Source of the DNA: Novipirellula aureliae
GTDB taxonomy: Bacteria; Planctomycetota; Planctomycetia; Pirellulales; Pirellulaceae
DNA length: 64,000 nucleotides
Reading direction: 5' to 3'
NCBI RefSeq assembly: GCF_007860185.1
Contig: NZ_SJPY01000006.1
Location: forward strand, 845 to 64,844
This document shows positions 31,816 to 39,430 of this stretch, piece by piece; the stretch's first letter is position 1, and each line of letters starts with the position of its first letter. A model generated the notes under the pieces. It worked only from the letters and a program-made list of their open reading frames with translations, was not told the DNA's origin and did no database searches. Position numbers and translations under genes: made by a program.

Positions 31816-32730
31816 ATGGATATAGTCACTCATGCGATGATCGGTGCCGCTTCCTCAGCCGGTGTGTTCTCGACTCACCCTGGCTTTGCGTGCGGAATAG
31901 TACTTGGAAACGTGCTTCCTGACCTTGATGCGTTTTCGCGGGTCGCTGGTAAACACGCCTTCATGAAGTTTCACCAAACCTACACGCATAGCCTTGCTGC
32001 GATCTCAATCCCATTTTTTTTCGCATTTGCGCTGTACAGATCGGGCAACCCGATTTGGGCCGAACTTGCGATGGGCCTCGCGTTGGGGATGGTCATGCAC
32101 ATCGGATTAGATTTAACCAATTCTTACGGCGTTCGATGTCTTTGGCCGATCTGCTCAAGGCGATTCGCACTCGACTGGATCTTCTTCATTGACTTGCCCA
32201 TCATCGTATTGTCCGTGATTGCGTTACTGGCTTGTTGGATGCTTCGGGAGCCCCCCTCTTCTTTGATGGTCGTATCGGCGTCCTATGTTGTTTTGCTGCT
32301 GATCGTCGTTGCGGTCCGCGGCACGATTGCGCGTCGTATTCGTGTGATGGAGAGTGAAAGTTCATCGCCGCAAGCGAATTCTGTTTTGATCCCGACGACG
32401 TTTTCCCCTTTTCGATTCATTGCCTGTCGTGAAGCAGATAACCACGTCGAACTTTGGCAGGTCAATGCCATCAGTGGCCAGATAGTTCAAGAGAACGCGG
32501 TCGAGATACTTGACGACGTGATTCCTGTGGCGGTGAAAGATACAAAGGAGTGGAGTGCAATGCGAGAGCTTTCGCCGTATTTCCACGCGGTAGAGCAAGA
32601 GGAAGGTCCGGATGTGACAATCGTCGTTTGCCGCGATCTTAGGATACGCAATTTTGGCACACGATTCGGAAGCCTGACCTGTCGAATCGCCCCGGATGGT
32701 CACATCATCGAGAAGAAGTGGGAGGTTTAA
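31816..32730 (+). CDS. YdjM-type inner-membrane metal-dependent hydrolase (304 aa)
   Basis: ATG 31816 (MDIVTHAMIGAASSAGVF). Conserved His/Asp residues appear in THAMIG, GNVLPDLDAFS, FHQTYTHSL and HIGLDLTNSYG, as in the YdjM / LexA-binding hydrolase family. Several membrane segments lie at about 20-200 and a C-terminal soluble domain from about 205 on. The frame is open to 31627, but the extra N-terminus is low complexity. Substrate unknown. The hairpin ACGCTGCT...AGCAGCGT at about 31664-31695 lies between it and kptA. Confidence 0.8.
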   Translation: MDIVTHAMIGAASSAGVFSTHPGFACGIVLGNVLPDLDAFSRVAGKHAFMKFHQTYTHSLAAISIPFFFAFALYRSGNPIWAELAMGLALGMVMHIGLDLTNSYGVRCLWPICSRRFALDWIFFIDLPIIVLSVIALLACWMLREPPSSLMVVSASYVVLLLIVVAVRGTIARRIRVMESESSSPQANSVLIPTTFSPFRFIACREADNHVELWQVNAISGQIVQENAVEILDDVIPVAVKDTKEWSAMRELSPYFHAVEQEEGPDVTIVVCRDLRIRNFGTRFGSLTCRIAPDGHIIEKKWEV

Positions 32731-32734
32731 GACG

Positions 32735-33142
32735 ATGCGTTGGAATTTCCATCCTAGTCACGGCTTTCGTTTTTCGGTGACAGATGCATTGGCGATCATT
32801 GCCTGCGGCATCGCGACGGTCTGGGGATTACGTGAACTCGGCTCGATCGCCTGGCTGTTTCCTTTCGTTCTCGCTCACTTCTTTCTTTTTTGCAATCTTT
32901 TTCGTGTTCCGCGTAAACCTGAACTCGTTTGGGCGGGATGCTTCGTTTTCATCGCCACGGTTTGCATGATTACTGAAACGCATACGCTTTATGCAATGGT
33001 TATCGTACTTCCCATCACATTTGCCGTTCTAATTTACTCCATCCGCCTGCCCAGCTACCACGGCATCTTTTCAATGCCTAGCCCTGCCGCAAACGCGGAC
33101 TCAACCTCCACGCAGTCGTATTCGGACGAGCAAGTCGGCTGA
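32735..33142 (+). CDS. membrane protein (135 aa)
   Basis: ATG 32735 follows GGAGG (32721-32725). About four hydrophobic segments (IIACGIATVWGL, WLFPFVLAHFFLFCNLF, VWAGCFVFIATVCMI, LYAMVIVLPITFAVLIY), with a polar Ser-rich C-terminus. The ATG lies 5 bp after the stop of the YdjM-like gene, so probably co-transcribed. No family recognised. Confidence 0.7.
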   Translation: MRWNFHPSHGFRFSVTDALAIIACGIATVWGLRELGSIAWLFPFVLAHFFLFCNLFRVPRKPELVWAGCFVFIATVCMITETHTLYAMVIVLPITFAVLIYSIRLPSYHGIFSMPSPAANADSTSTQSYSDEQVG

Positions 33143-33313
33143 CACGGCACCAACTGACGGTATCTCGAGGAGTCTGAACTGGTCATCATTGCTTCGCCTT
33201 CTCGAAATATATTCAGCCCATGAGCCACTGCGGTGCACGGCGACTGCTTGGAGTTGGCTAGAATGGAAGCACTTCCGTTAATTGACGGACTCTTCTCATC
33301 GATTGGAGATAGC

Positions 33314-33859
33314 ATGAAATTTGCGCAGGTCATTCGTAGTTCTTCGAAGGTGCGACGCGCTTTTGATGCCGTTCCCGTGCTTCGTACATGGTGGAGGTTG
33401 ATTCTGTCGCTGCATGGCAAACCGGTCTGCATTGATCGAACGAGTCAATCGACAAGTGAGGCACTGGTTAATGGATTTCGGTTCTACGGATATCTCTATT
33501 CTGCTTTGGCAATCGTGCTGTTGCTAATTTCGCCGTTGATGGTTATTGTCGCTGGGACAGCAAGCTACCTTTGGGCAATTTTGACGGTCACATCATCAGC
33601 GTACTTAGCATGCACCTCCCAATTAGCTTTCTTCGGTGCCCGTTGCTACGCAGACGAACCAGATTTGGCCAGACCGCTTCTGGTAAGCTTCTTTGCGTCT
33701 ATCATTGCGTGGTTGGCTTCCGTTCTGAGCGGTTGCATTGTTGCCATACATTTTGTCGTTCCACAGTATGAAGTTGTATTGGCACTTGGGATCGGGACGG
33801 TGTTGGTAATGGGAGTTGGTTCGTATTTTATTGAACTCATCTACATCTCCTGCGAATAG
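33314..33859 (+). CDS. membrane protein (181 aa)
   Basis: ATG 33314 follows GGAGATAGC. Soluble N-terminus of about 60 residues, then four hydrophobic stretches (SALAIVLLLISPLMVIV, LWAILTVTSSAYLACT, LLVSFFASIIAWLASVL, VVLALGIGTVLVMGVG). The frame is open to 33233, but the RBS supports 33314. Not recognised; probably a small integral membrane protein. Confidence 0.7.
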   Translation: MKFAQVIRSSSKVRRAFDAVPVLRTWWRLILSLHGKPVCIDRTSQSTSEALVNGFRFYGYLYSALAIVLLLISPLMVIVAGTASYLWAILTVTSSAYLACTSQLAFFGARCYADEPDLARPLLVSFFASIIAWLASVLSGCIVAIHFVVPQYEVVLALGIGTVLVMGVGSYFIELIYISCE

Positions 33860-33951
33860 ACGAAAATCGCTCATTGGGTTCGCCGCACGACCATTAGCGT
33901 GTTCTTAGATCATCATTTCGCTTTGGCCCCGAACACGGATGGAACGGAAGC

Positions 33952-34276
33952 ATGATTCGGTCGATTGTACTATTTATTGCCTCCGTGGGCATACTTTCAT
34001 CAAATGCGATTGGCGAAACATTCACCATTGCGACCTACAATTTGAATTGGGGTAACCGTCGCGGTGACCAAATTCTCGACGCAATTTCCGAAGCAGATTC
34101 CGATCTGATTTGTTTTCAAGAGACAACGCCCGTTACCGCTCGCTCTGAGGATCGATTACATTTTTCATACGCCGCACTTTGAAACAATCAATTCCAAAAT
34201 CATAAAGCGCGACGGTAGTGATCATTCATTGGTGGTTTCGGAGTTAAGAAGGACTGAAGTAAGCGATGCACAGTGA
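33952..34276 (+). pseudogene. endonuclease/exonuclease/phosphatase (EEP) gene with large internal deletion
   Basis: An N-terminal signal (MIRSIVLFIASVGILSSNAI) leads to the EEP start FTIATYNLNWGN and DLICFQET. The frame ends at a TGA (34182), but from about 34150 a second frame gives IFHTPHFETINSKIIKRDG, SDHSLVVSELRR, the EEP C-terminal SDH motif. Roughly 200 residues expected between are missing, so the gene is a non-functional relic that was exported when whole. The stop of the tail frame (34276) overlaps the next gene. Confidence 0.7.
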
Positions 34277-34958
34277 CTCAATCCCCCTGATTCTGTTTTC
34301 AGGGCTCGCTGCGGATTGCGAGGTCTTTGCTCCGCAGTCGCTCGCGTTCGAAAACCTGGTCGTGCCGAGTTGGCCGGTTCCTAAATCAGATGATACGCTT
34401 GACAGCTACAGTGAGCGATTGGCAAGCGAGTTGCGGTCTTATGGACCAGCGGTGATTGGTGGCGCGTCGTTCGGTGGGATCGTGGCTTTGCATGTTGCCA
34501 AGTACCTTGATCCACTGGCCGTGATCCTAATTGGTAGTATTCGATCTTCGGACGAGTTGCCGCGATACGCAAAATGGGCTCGTCCGCTGCGGCCACTCGT
34601 TTCACTGCTGCCTGTCCGGCTGATGCAGATTGCTTGCGTGCCGATTGGATCGAAGCTAATTGGCGGTTGGTTTCCAGACCCTAGCGGACTGGCTCGCCAA
34701 TTCCGTCACAGCGATCCGAGAGTATTTAAGTGGTCGCTGTCGCGAATCCTCGATTGGGAATCCACACCGCAATTTGGCTGCCCCATCTTTCACATTCATG
34801 GTGACCGCGACATGGTATTGCCGATCCGACACACAACGCCAACGCAAATCGTCGCTGGTGGTGGTCACGTCATTTCACTGACGCACGCTCGTGAAGTGAA
34901 CGCATTCATTCGTTTTGTATTGAAACAATTGAACAAGGAACAAGGAAATGATTCGTGA
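34266..34958 (+). CDS. alpha/beta hydrolase (230 aa)
   Basis: Core fold start LILFSGLAADCEVF (oxyanion/HGG-like), nucleophile elbow GGASFGGIVAL (Ser), acid HGDRDMVLPI and base GGGHVISL give a full triad. Cytoplasmic, small cap. ATG 34266 lies inside the tail of the EEP relic. The end overlaps the phosphatase gene by 11 bp, so the two are co-translated. Substrate unknown. Confidence 0.85.
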   Translation: MHSDSIPLILFSGLAADCEVFAPQSLAFENLVVPSWPVPKSDDTLDSYSERLASELRSYGPAVIGGASFGGIVALHVAKYLDPLAVILIGSIRSSDELPRYAKWARPLRPLVSLLPVRLMQIACVPIGSKLIGGWFPDPSGLARQFRHSDPRVFKWSLSRILDWESTPQFGCPIFHIHGDRDMVLPIRHTTPTQIVAGGGHVISLTHAREVNAFIRFVLKQLNKEQGNDS

Positions 34959-35382
34959 TATCTTTCAAAATCGATTGTTGATCAGCGATGCGGTCTCTGC
35001 TCGCGACCTGAAGTCAATCTATGATCAGGACATTGCCGCTGTGGTAGATCTCGCCGCGAATGAACCTCCCGCAGTCCTTGGACGTGACATCATCTACTGC
35101 CGTTTCCCACTTCACGACGACGAATCGAACACTGACGAGATGCTCACTGCGGCGATCCAGTGTTTACGCTCATTGCTTCAGAATAACTTCCGGATTCTAG
35201 TGGCATGCAGTGCTGGCATGAGTCGCTCGCCCACGATCGCAGCGGCAGCCATATCAATGATGTCGGGGGAGTCATTGCAGGATTGCCTTTTAAGCATCAG
35301 TTCGCAGGTGCCACACGATGTTTCCCCATCCCTGTTGGAATCGGTCGTTCACATTTGCGAGAAACTCGGTCATGATTCGTGA
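34948..35382 (+). CDS. dual-specificity-type protein phosphatase (144 aa)
   Basis: RDIFQNRLLISDAVSARDLK, then the Asp-bearing YCRFPLHDDES and the P-loop VACSAGMSRSPTIAAAA, a CX5R catalytic signature (C-SAGMS-R). The length suits a compact DSP. Starts at ATG 34948 within the end of the hydrolase gene. It could act on phosphoproteins or small phosphates; substrate unknown. Confidence 0.88.
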   Translation: MIRDIFQNRLLISDAVSARDLKSIYDQDIAAVVDLAANEPPAVLGRDIIYCRFPLHDDESNTDEMLTAAIQCLRSLLQNNFRILVACSAGMSRSPTIAAAAISMMSGESLQDCLLSISSQVPHDVSPSLLESVVHICEKLGHDS

Positions 35383-35454
35383 CTTGTGAGCAATATGGTA
35401 TAGAAACCATCGGCTCTTTGGTGATTGGCTGAGTGGGTGACGATGATCACCATC

Positions 35455-35946
35455 TTATTCCAACAATCGCTGCATTCGATAATTCGTCAACCATTGTCCA
35501 CGACACTCGACCGATTGCTCTTTCAAAACCTCAAAGCCGCGAGCGAGGAAGAATGGTTTGGCGGTGATACTGGCTTCAGTCGTAATGCAATCGATGCTAA
35601 GTTTGCCTGCTCGACGAACAAGCTCGTCGAGTAGCATCGAAGCGACGCCACGCCGTTGGTGTTCGGCCGATACGAATAAGCGATCCAAGTGTCCATCGGT
35701 ACTGATGTCGGCGAAGCCGACGACGGTGGAATCCGATTTGGCGACTACCGCGATTTTGTCTTGGAATCGTGCAGCCCACTTTCCTTGATCGATCTGCTCT
35801 GGTGCCCAGGCCGCGATCTGGTCGGGGGAGTAATCACGCGAGTTGACTCGGTGGACGCTGTCATAAAACAGGCTCGAAAGAAGAGGGGCATCTTCAGGGC
35901 GATAGTCACGGAGTCGAAAGGCGGAGGAATGGGGAGGCGGTGTCAT
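35455..35946 (-). CDS. GNAT-family N-acetyltransferase (163 aa)
   Basis: FRLRDYRPEDAPLLSSLFYD begins the fold. Motif A is LDRLFVSAEHQRRGVASMLL, with the Q/R-R-G-x-A acetyl-CoA loop, and the late part is ASITAKPFFLARGFEVLKEQ. Resembles the YafP-like/small-molecule GNATs. ATG 35946 overlaps the stop of the zinc-finger gene (ATGA). Target unknown. Confidence 0.88.
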   Translation of the reverse strand: MTPPPHSSAFRLRDYRPEDAPLLSSLFYDSVHRVNSRDYSPDQIAAWAPEQIDQGKWAARFQDKIAVVAKSDSTVVGFADISTDGHLDRLFVSAEHQRRGVASMLLDELVRRAGKLSIDCITTEASITAKPFFLARGFEVLKEQSVECRGQWLTNYRMQRLLE

Positions 35947-36161
35947 TGGGGTGGCTCGCCATACTCATGCTGACATTGCCAACAAAGATCAAACGAGGAG
36001 GCGTTGAGCTCACCACAGTTCTCACACTTCCATTTCGTTCCCGTTTCGTCAGGCGAATACAAATCGTCGTCTTCGTCAATTGGTAACGGTATTGCTCCGT
36101 CTTCGCCTTGCAATCCGACCTCGACATAGTCAACAAGAAACGCAGGTAGTTTTACAACCAC
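35943..36161 (-). CDS. RanBP2-like zinc-finger protein (72 aa)
   Basis: Acidic N-terminus (PIDEDDDLYSPDETG) then WKCENCGELNASSFDLCWQC, a RanBP2-type W-x-C-x2-C...C-x2-C finger. The whole protein is 72 aa. Coupled by ATGA overlap to the GNAT gene. Protein or RNA binding is likely; role unknown. Confidence 0.7.
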   Translation of the reverse strand: MVVKLPAFLVDYVEVGLQGEDGAIPLPIDEDDDLYSPDETGTKWKCENCGELNASSFDLCWQCQHEYGEPPQ

Positions 36162-36162
36162 A

Positions 36163-36238
36163 GGGAATGGAAAGGTGTCAGGACTCTTTGCCAGCGGTTT
36201 GGGAATGGAAAGGTGTCAGGACTCTTTGCCAGCGGTTT
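36163..36238. repeat. perfect 38-bp tandem duplication
   Basis: The block GGGAATGGAAAGGTGTCAGG...GCCAGCGGTTT is present twice head to tail (36163-36200 and 36201-36238). It sits directly in front of the RAYT remnant, where REP-like sequences normally occur, and AGGTGTCAGGAC resembles a REP arm. Confidence 0.85.
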
Positions 36239-36260
36239 GATTGGTATTATGCATGTTGAC

Positions 36261-36452
36261 ATGCCCCGGCCTAAACGTGCTGACGAGAAAGATGCGATTT
36301 ACCATGCCTTGAATCGAGGCAATGGCCGGTCGACGATTTTTAAGAAGGATGCAGATTACGAGGCTTTTGAAAACATCCTCGCCAATACGTTCCTGATCGC
36401 TCAACCGAACGATATACTTTTTCTGCATGGGATACCTCCGTGTTCCCAATAG
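36261..36452 (+). pseudogene. REP-associated tyrosine transposase (RAYT) remnant
   Basis: MPRPKRADEKDAIYHALNRG, then GRSTIFKKDADYEAFENIL, is the start of Y1-type RAYT transposases (normally about 200+ residues, with HUH motif later). After FENIL the sequence becomes unrelated and the frame ends at 36452. No HUH or catalytic Tyr is left, so it is a dead remnant. Confidence 0.75.
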
Positions 36453-36488
36453 TATGACTCAAACAAAGATCTGAGCCAATCCTAATTC

Positions 36489-36851
36489 CTAGATGTAACG
36501 CAGCACTAGCCACCAACTGATATCTTCCCCGTGCAGAAGATCGGGATCCAATGTGTCGATTCGCATGTCGCCTTCGGCGTTTTCCGATCCGTGGCAATCG
36601 TAGCAAGCCTGCTTGAGCGCGGGTTCGATCTCCGCGCGGAATCCATTCAAATCTGACTGCGGCGTTTCAAACGTTTTCGTTTGCGGAATCGATTTCCGAT
36701 AGCTCGACTGAAACGCGCCTTCGGCCTTCAGCTGCTCGAGTGTCGGCCTGTCAGAGCTGGCAAATTCTTGCGCCGTTGCGACGCTTGATATTTGTGCAGC
36801 AGTCACACCGCTGGCGAGCATGAACATTGCAGTCAATAATCGAAATTTCAT
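36489..36851 (-). pseudogene. truncated planctomycete cytochrome c (PSCyt1/DUF1592-type) protein
   Basis: The signal peptide MKFRLLTAMFMLASGVTAAQ and the haem-binding QACYDCHGSENAEGDMRIDT (CxxCH in YDCHGS; the first Cys is one step off in CYDCH) match the N-terminus of planctomycete DUF1592/DUF1585-type proteins. Those normally have several hundred residues; this one ends after WWLVLRYI at 36489, next to the RAYT remnant. Probably cut by a deletion. It would have been expressed after the sigma/FecR genes. Confidence 0.75.
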
Positions 36852-37003
36852 TAAATGGAGTACCCAATGACAGTTCAAACCAGCCATTCCTTGGCAGTGA
36901 AACAATAACCTCCGACAGACCATGACTGGCGAAATTCGCTTGCTCCGCTCGAAATGACGACCAACGAGAGTTCGTCGACGATGAAGCTCATGTGAATCGA
37001 TAA

Positions 37004-38632
37004 TCATGGACGACCGGCCTCATAGATGCGTCGCACTTCCTGACCGTCGAGTGCTTGGCTGAAGATGATCAGCTCATCGATGCTTCCATTGAAGCTACGA
37101 ACGTCCGATGCGCCACGCCCACTCCAATTGCCGATGGTTGAATTGCCAATCTTTAGCTCCCCGTCAGCAAACGGCTGCAGCTGGAGACGTTCGGCAGGCT
37201 CTCCATTGACGTAATGGGTCACCTGCCCCTTGCCCGTGTCGTAAACGGTCGCCAAATGCACCCATTGCCCTAGGCGAAAGAGGTTGAAAATCGGACGCGT
37301 ATGATAATTGTGAACACGTTCGTTGGCGTATCGCATCCCAAGGGTCAGACTTCCGTCTTGGCGAATCTGCCAGTGAATTCCGTTCTTACCGAAACCATCG
37401 GTCATCAAAAGCGAATTGCGCGTGCGGTCGAGTCCGTCCACTCGCACCCAGGTTGAATAGGTCAACGCTTCAAAATCGTCCGGGATTGTGATTCGCACGC
37501 GATCGCCCGGTCGCTTGAACTGCAGCGATGATTTGTTTGGCCAGCGTCCTTGGGCCCATTCGCAACCAACGATGGCACCCTCGATCGTCGTGCCACCGAC
37601 GCCATCTCCGATAAGTAATCGGTCTTCGGTATCGCTTTTTTCAAAGGGAAAGTAAGCGATGACGCGGGGATCATCCTGGAGCGACTCACGCAGGGCGCGC
37701 CAACTGTGTAGCTGTTCCTGATGGTGGTGATCGGCCATCGTACTGAGCCGATCCGATGTAACGAAATCGATATCACGAACGGTCGCCGGCGTCGTGGTTC
37801 CGTCGCGATCGATCGTTAGTGCGTCACCCGCACGAAGCTCGCGTCTTGACGCCGGACTGCGATTTGATTCAGCATCGTAGAGTTCGACTTTGCCGTCAAA
37901 CACATGAACTTCGGACACCCCATCGTCCAGTACATTCAATCCGAATTCTGTGCCGAGGTCGACCAGCTCAAACGAGGGTGCAAGCACCGCAAACCCACGC
38001 GCGGGCTCTGGAACATGCGCCCTGAGACGCCCCCATTGGCAAACAATACGCGATTCATCGAGGATCTCTATCCTCGCCGGACCTTCGGCCACAACCGTGG
38101 CCCCGCCATAAAACTCCAACTGCATCAGCCCCGCATCCCAAGCCATCAACCCCGGTGAGACGGTTTGGCCCACTCGCCAATCTTTTGTTGTTGCCCCCTC
38201 TAGACCAGCGACCCGGGTCAGCACCGCAACACCGGTGTCATTGATGCCTCCCAACGGCGCGACGTCTTGACCAGCTCGCTCATGCTGCGGCACACTTCGG
38301 TTCCCGTCGACGGTTTGATGGATCAGCACCCCGACAAGCATCACCACCACGGCGCTCATCGCGATCCACCCGGTTAGTCCATGCGAACCAAACCATCCCC
38401 GTTCGGTTGTCTGCGAATGTTGACATGGGCCTAGGCCAAAGTAGCCAGCGGACGGGTGGAAGCGTTTCGGCAGTGCAGCGAGAGCCGAATCCACATTGAC
38501 ATACCGCAAATACGTTTTGCGGATCTCCGTATCGTTGCGCAGTCGCTGCTCCAACTGAGCGAATTCATCGTCGGATGCCTCGCCATCGAGACATCGTCGC
38601 ATCAATTCAAGCTGGGCGGTGCTCGAACTCAT
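37004..38632 (-). CDS. FecR-LamG transmembrane anti-sigma-like protein (542 aa)
   Basis: Start at ATG 38632 overlaps the sigma stop (ATGA). Residues 1-50 are an anti-sigma-type helical part (MRRCLDGEASDDEFAQLEQ), a membrane segment follows (WIAMSAVVVMLVGVLIH, about 83-103), then a FecR domain (AEGPARIEILDESRIVCQWG, FDGKVELY) and a C-terminal LamG lectin-like domain (YFPFEKSDTEDRL, WVHLATVYDTGKGQVTHYVNG, GSIDELIIFSQALDGQEV). This is the standard planctomycete ECF-sigma/FecR/LamG arrangement; it would gate the sigma factor at the membrane. Confidence 0.92.
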   Translation of the reverse strand: MSSSTAQLELMRRCLDGEASDDEFAQLEQRLRNDTEIRKTYLRYVNVDSALAALPKRFHPSAGYFGLGPCQHSQTTERGWFGSHGLTGWIAMSAVVVMLVGVLIHQTVDGNRSVPQHERAGQDVAPLGGINDTGVAVLTRVAGLEGATTKDWRVGQTVSPGLMAWDAGLMQLEFYGGATVVAEGPARIEILDESRIVCQWGRLRAHVPEPARGFAVLAPSFELVDLGTEFGLNVLDDGVSEVHVFDGKVELYDAESNRSPASRRELRAGDALTIDRDGTTTPATVRDIDFVTSDRLSTMADHHHQEQLHSWRALRESLQDDPRVIAYFPFEKSDTEDRLLIGDGVGGTTIEGAIVGCEWAQGRWPNKSSLQFKRPGDRVRITIPDDFEALTYSTWVRVDGLDRTRNSLLMTDGFGKNGIHWQIRQDGSLTLGMRYANERVHNYHTRPIFNLFRLGQWVHLATVYDTGKGQVTHYVNGEPAERLQLQPFADGELKIGNSTIGNWSGRGASDVRSFNGSIDELIIFSQALDGQEVRRIYEAGRP

Positions 38633-39162
38633 GAGTTTCCCTCCGATGCCAGTTCTCGTTCGGTACAATCCATCAACTGCATACGAATGCGGTGCAGCTT
38701 CTTATAGAGCGCCATTGGCGTCCATCCGAGCTTGCGGGCCAACTCACTTTTTTTCACGCCAGGCTCATAGGCAGAGCCCACCAATTCGCGTTGATCGGCG
38801 GGAAGTTTTTCCACGCATTTTCCCAACGCGTTTCTCTCCCGCTGCAATAGGGCCGTCTCCGCTTGTGCGGTTTGCTCCAATAACTGCACGACGTCGTCGC
38901 CAAACGTATGACGATCTCTGGCCCGATCCCTGCGAAATGTCAATGCCTCCATCCTCGCCACACCGAACGCCCAACGCCGAAATGCAATGCTGTCCATCGA
39001 GTCGTCGAATTTTCGCCAAAGCACAACGGCCGCCTCCTGCATGACTTCCCGACATTCCTCTTGATTAAAGAGCAGTGAACGGACGAACAGACGCAGCGAC
39101 TCCTCATGCTCCATGAAGAACCGGAGAAACTGGTCGTGTTGTTCGCGATCTGAATTTTCCAT
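38629..39162 (-). CDS. ECF RNA polymerase sigma factor, Rhodopirellula type (177 aa)
   Basis: Region 2: FLRFFMEHEESLRLFVRSLL, EVMQEAAVVLWRKFDDSMD, RRWAFGVARMEALTFRR. Region 4: LPADQRELVGSAYEPGVKKS and GWTPMALYKKLHRIR, the HTH that recognises the -35 box. All ECF landmarks present. ATG 39162 is used (a TTG precedes it at 39165). Co-transcribed with the FecR-LamG gene. Confidence 0.93.
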   Translation of the reverse strand: MENSDREQHDQFLRFFMEHEESLRLFVRSLLFNQEECREVMQEAAVVLWRKFDDSMDSIAFRRWAFGVARMEALTFRRDRARDRHTFGDDVVQLLEQTAQAETALLQRERNALGKCVEKLPADQRELVGSAYEPGVKKSELARKLGWTPMALYKKLHRIRMQLMDCTERELASEGNS

Positions 39163-39430
39163 CAATGAGTTGCTCCATCAGCCAGCAACATTTGCCGAGG
39201 AAAACCAGAAAAATGGCACTTCTCAGTGAACGTCACTGCCGATTGCGACCAAGCATCCGAAAAGACTCCATTTTCGTACTCCAACACCACCCTCCAAGAG
39301 ACTCCCTGTGTCTTCTTGTTTGGGTTGGCCGTAGCGGATGTCGCCAGACTTTAGATGGATTTCATGGCGCAGCCCCAATCTCTGGCGAGATTGGCGACGC
39401 CCTCTCCAAAGCGTGTTGAAGCATTCGCTC

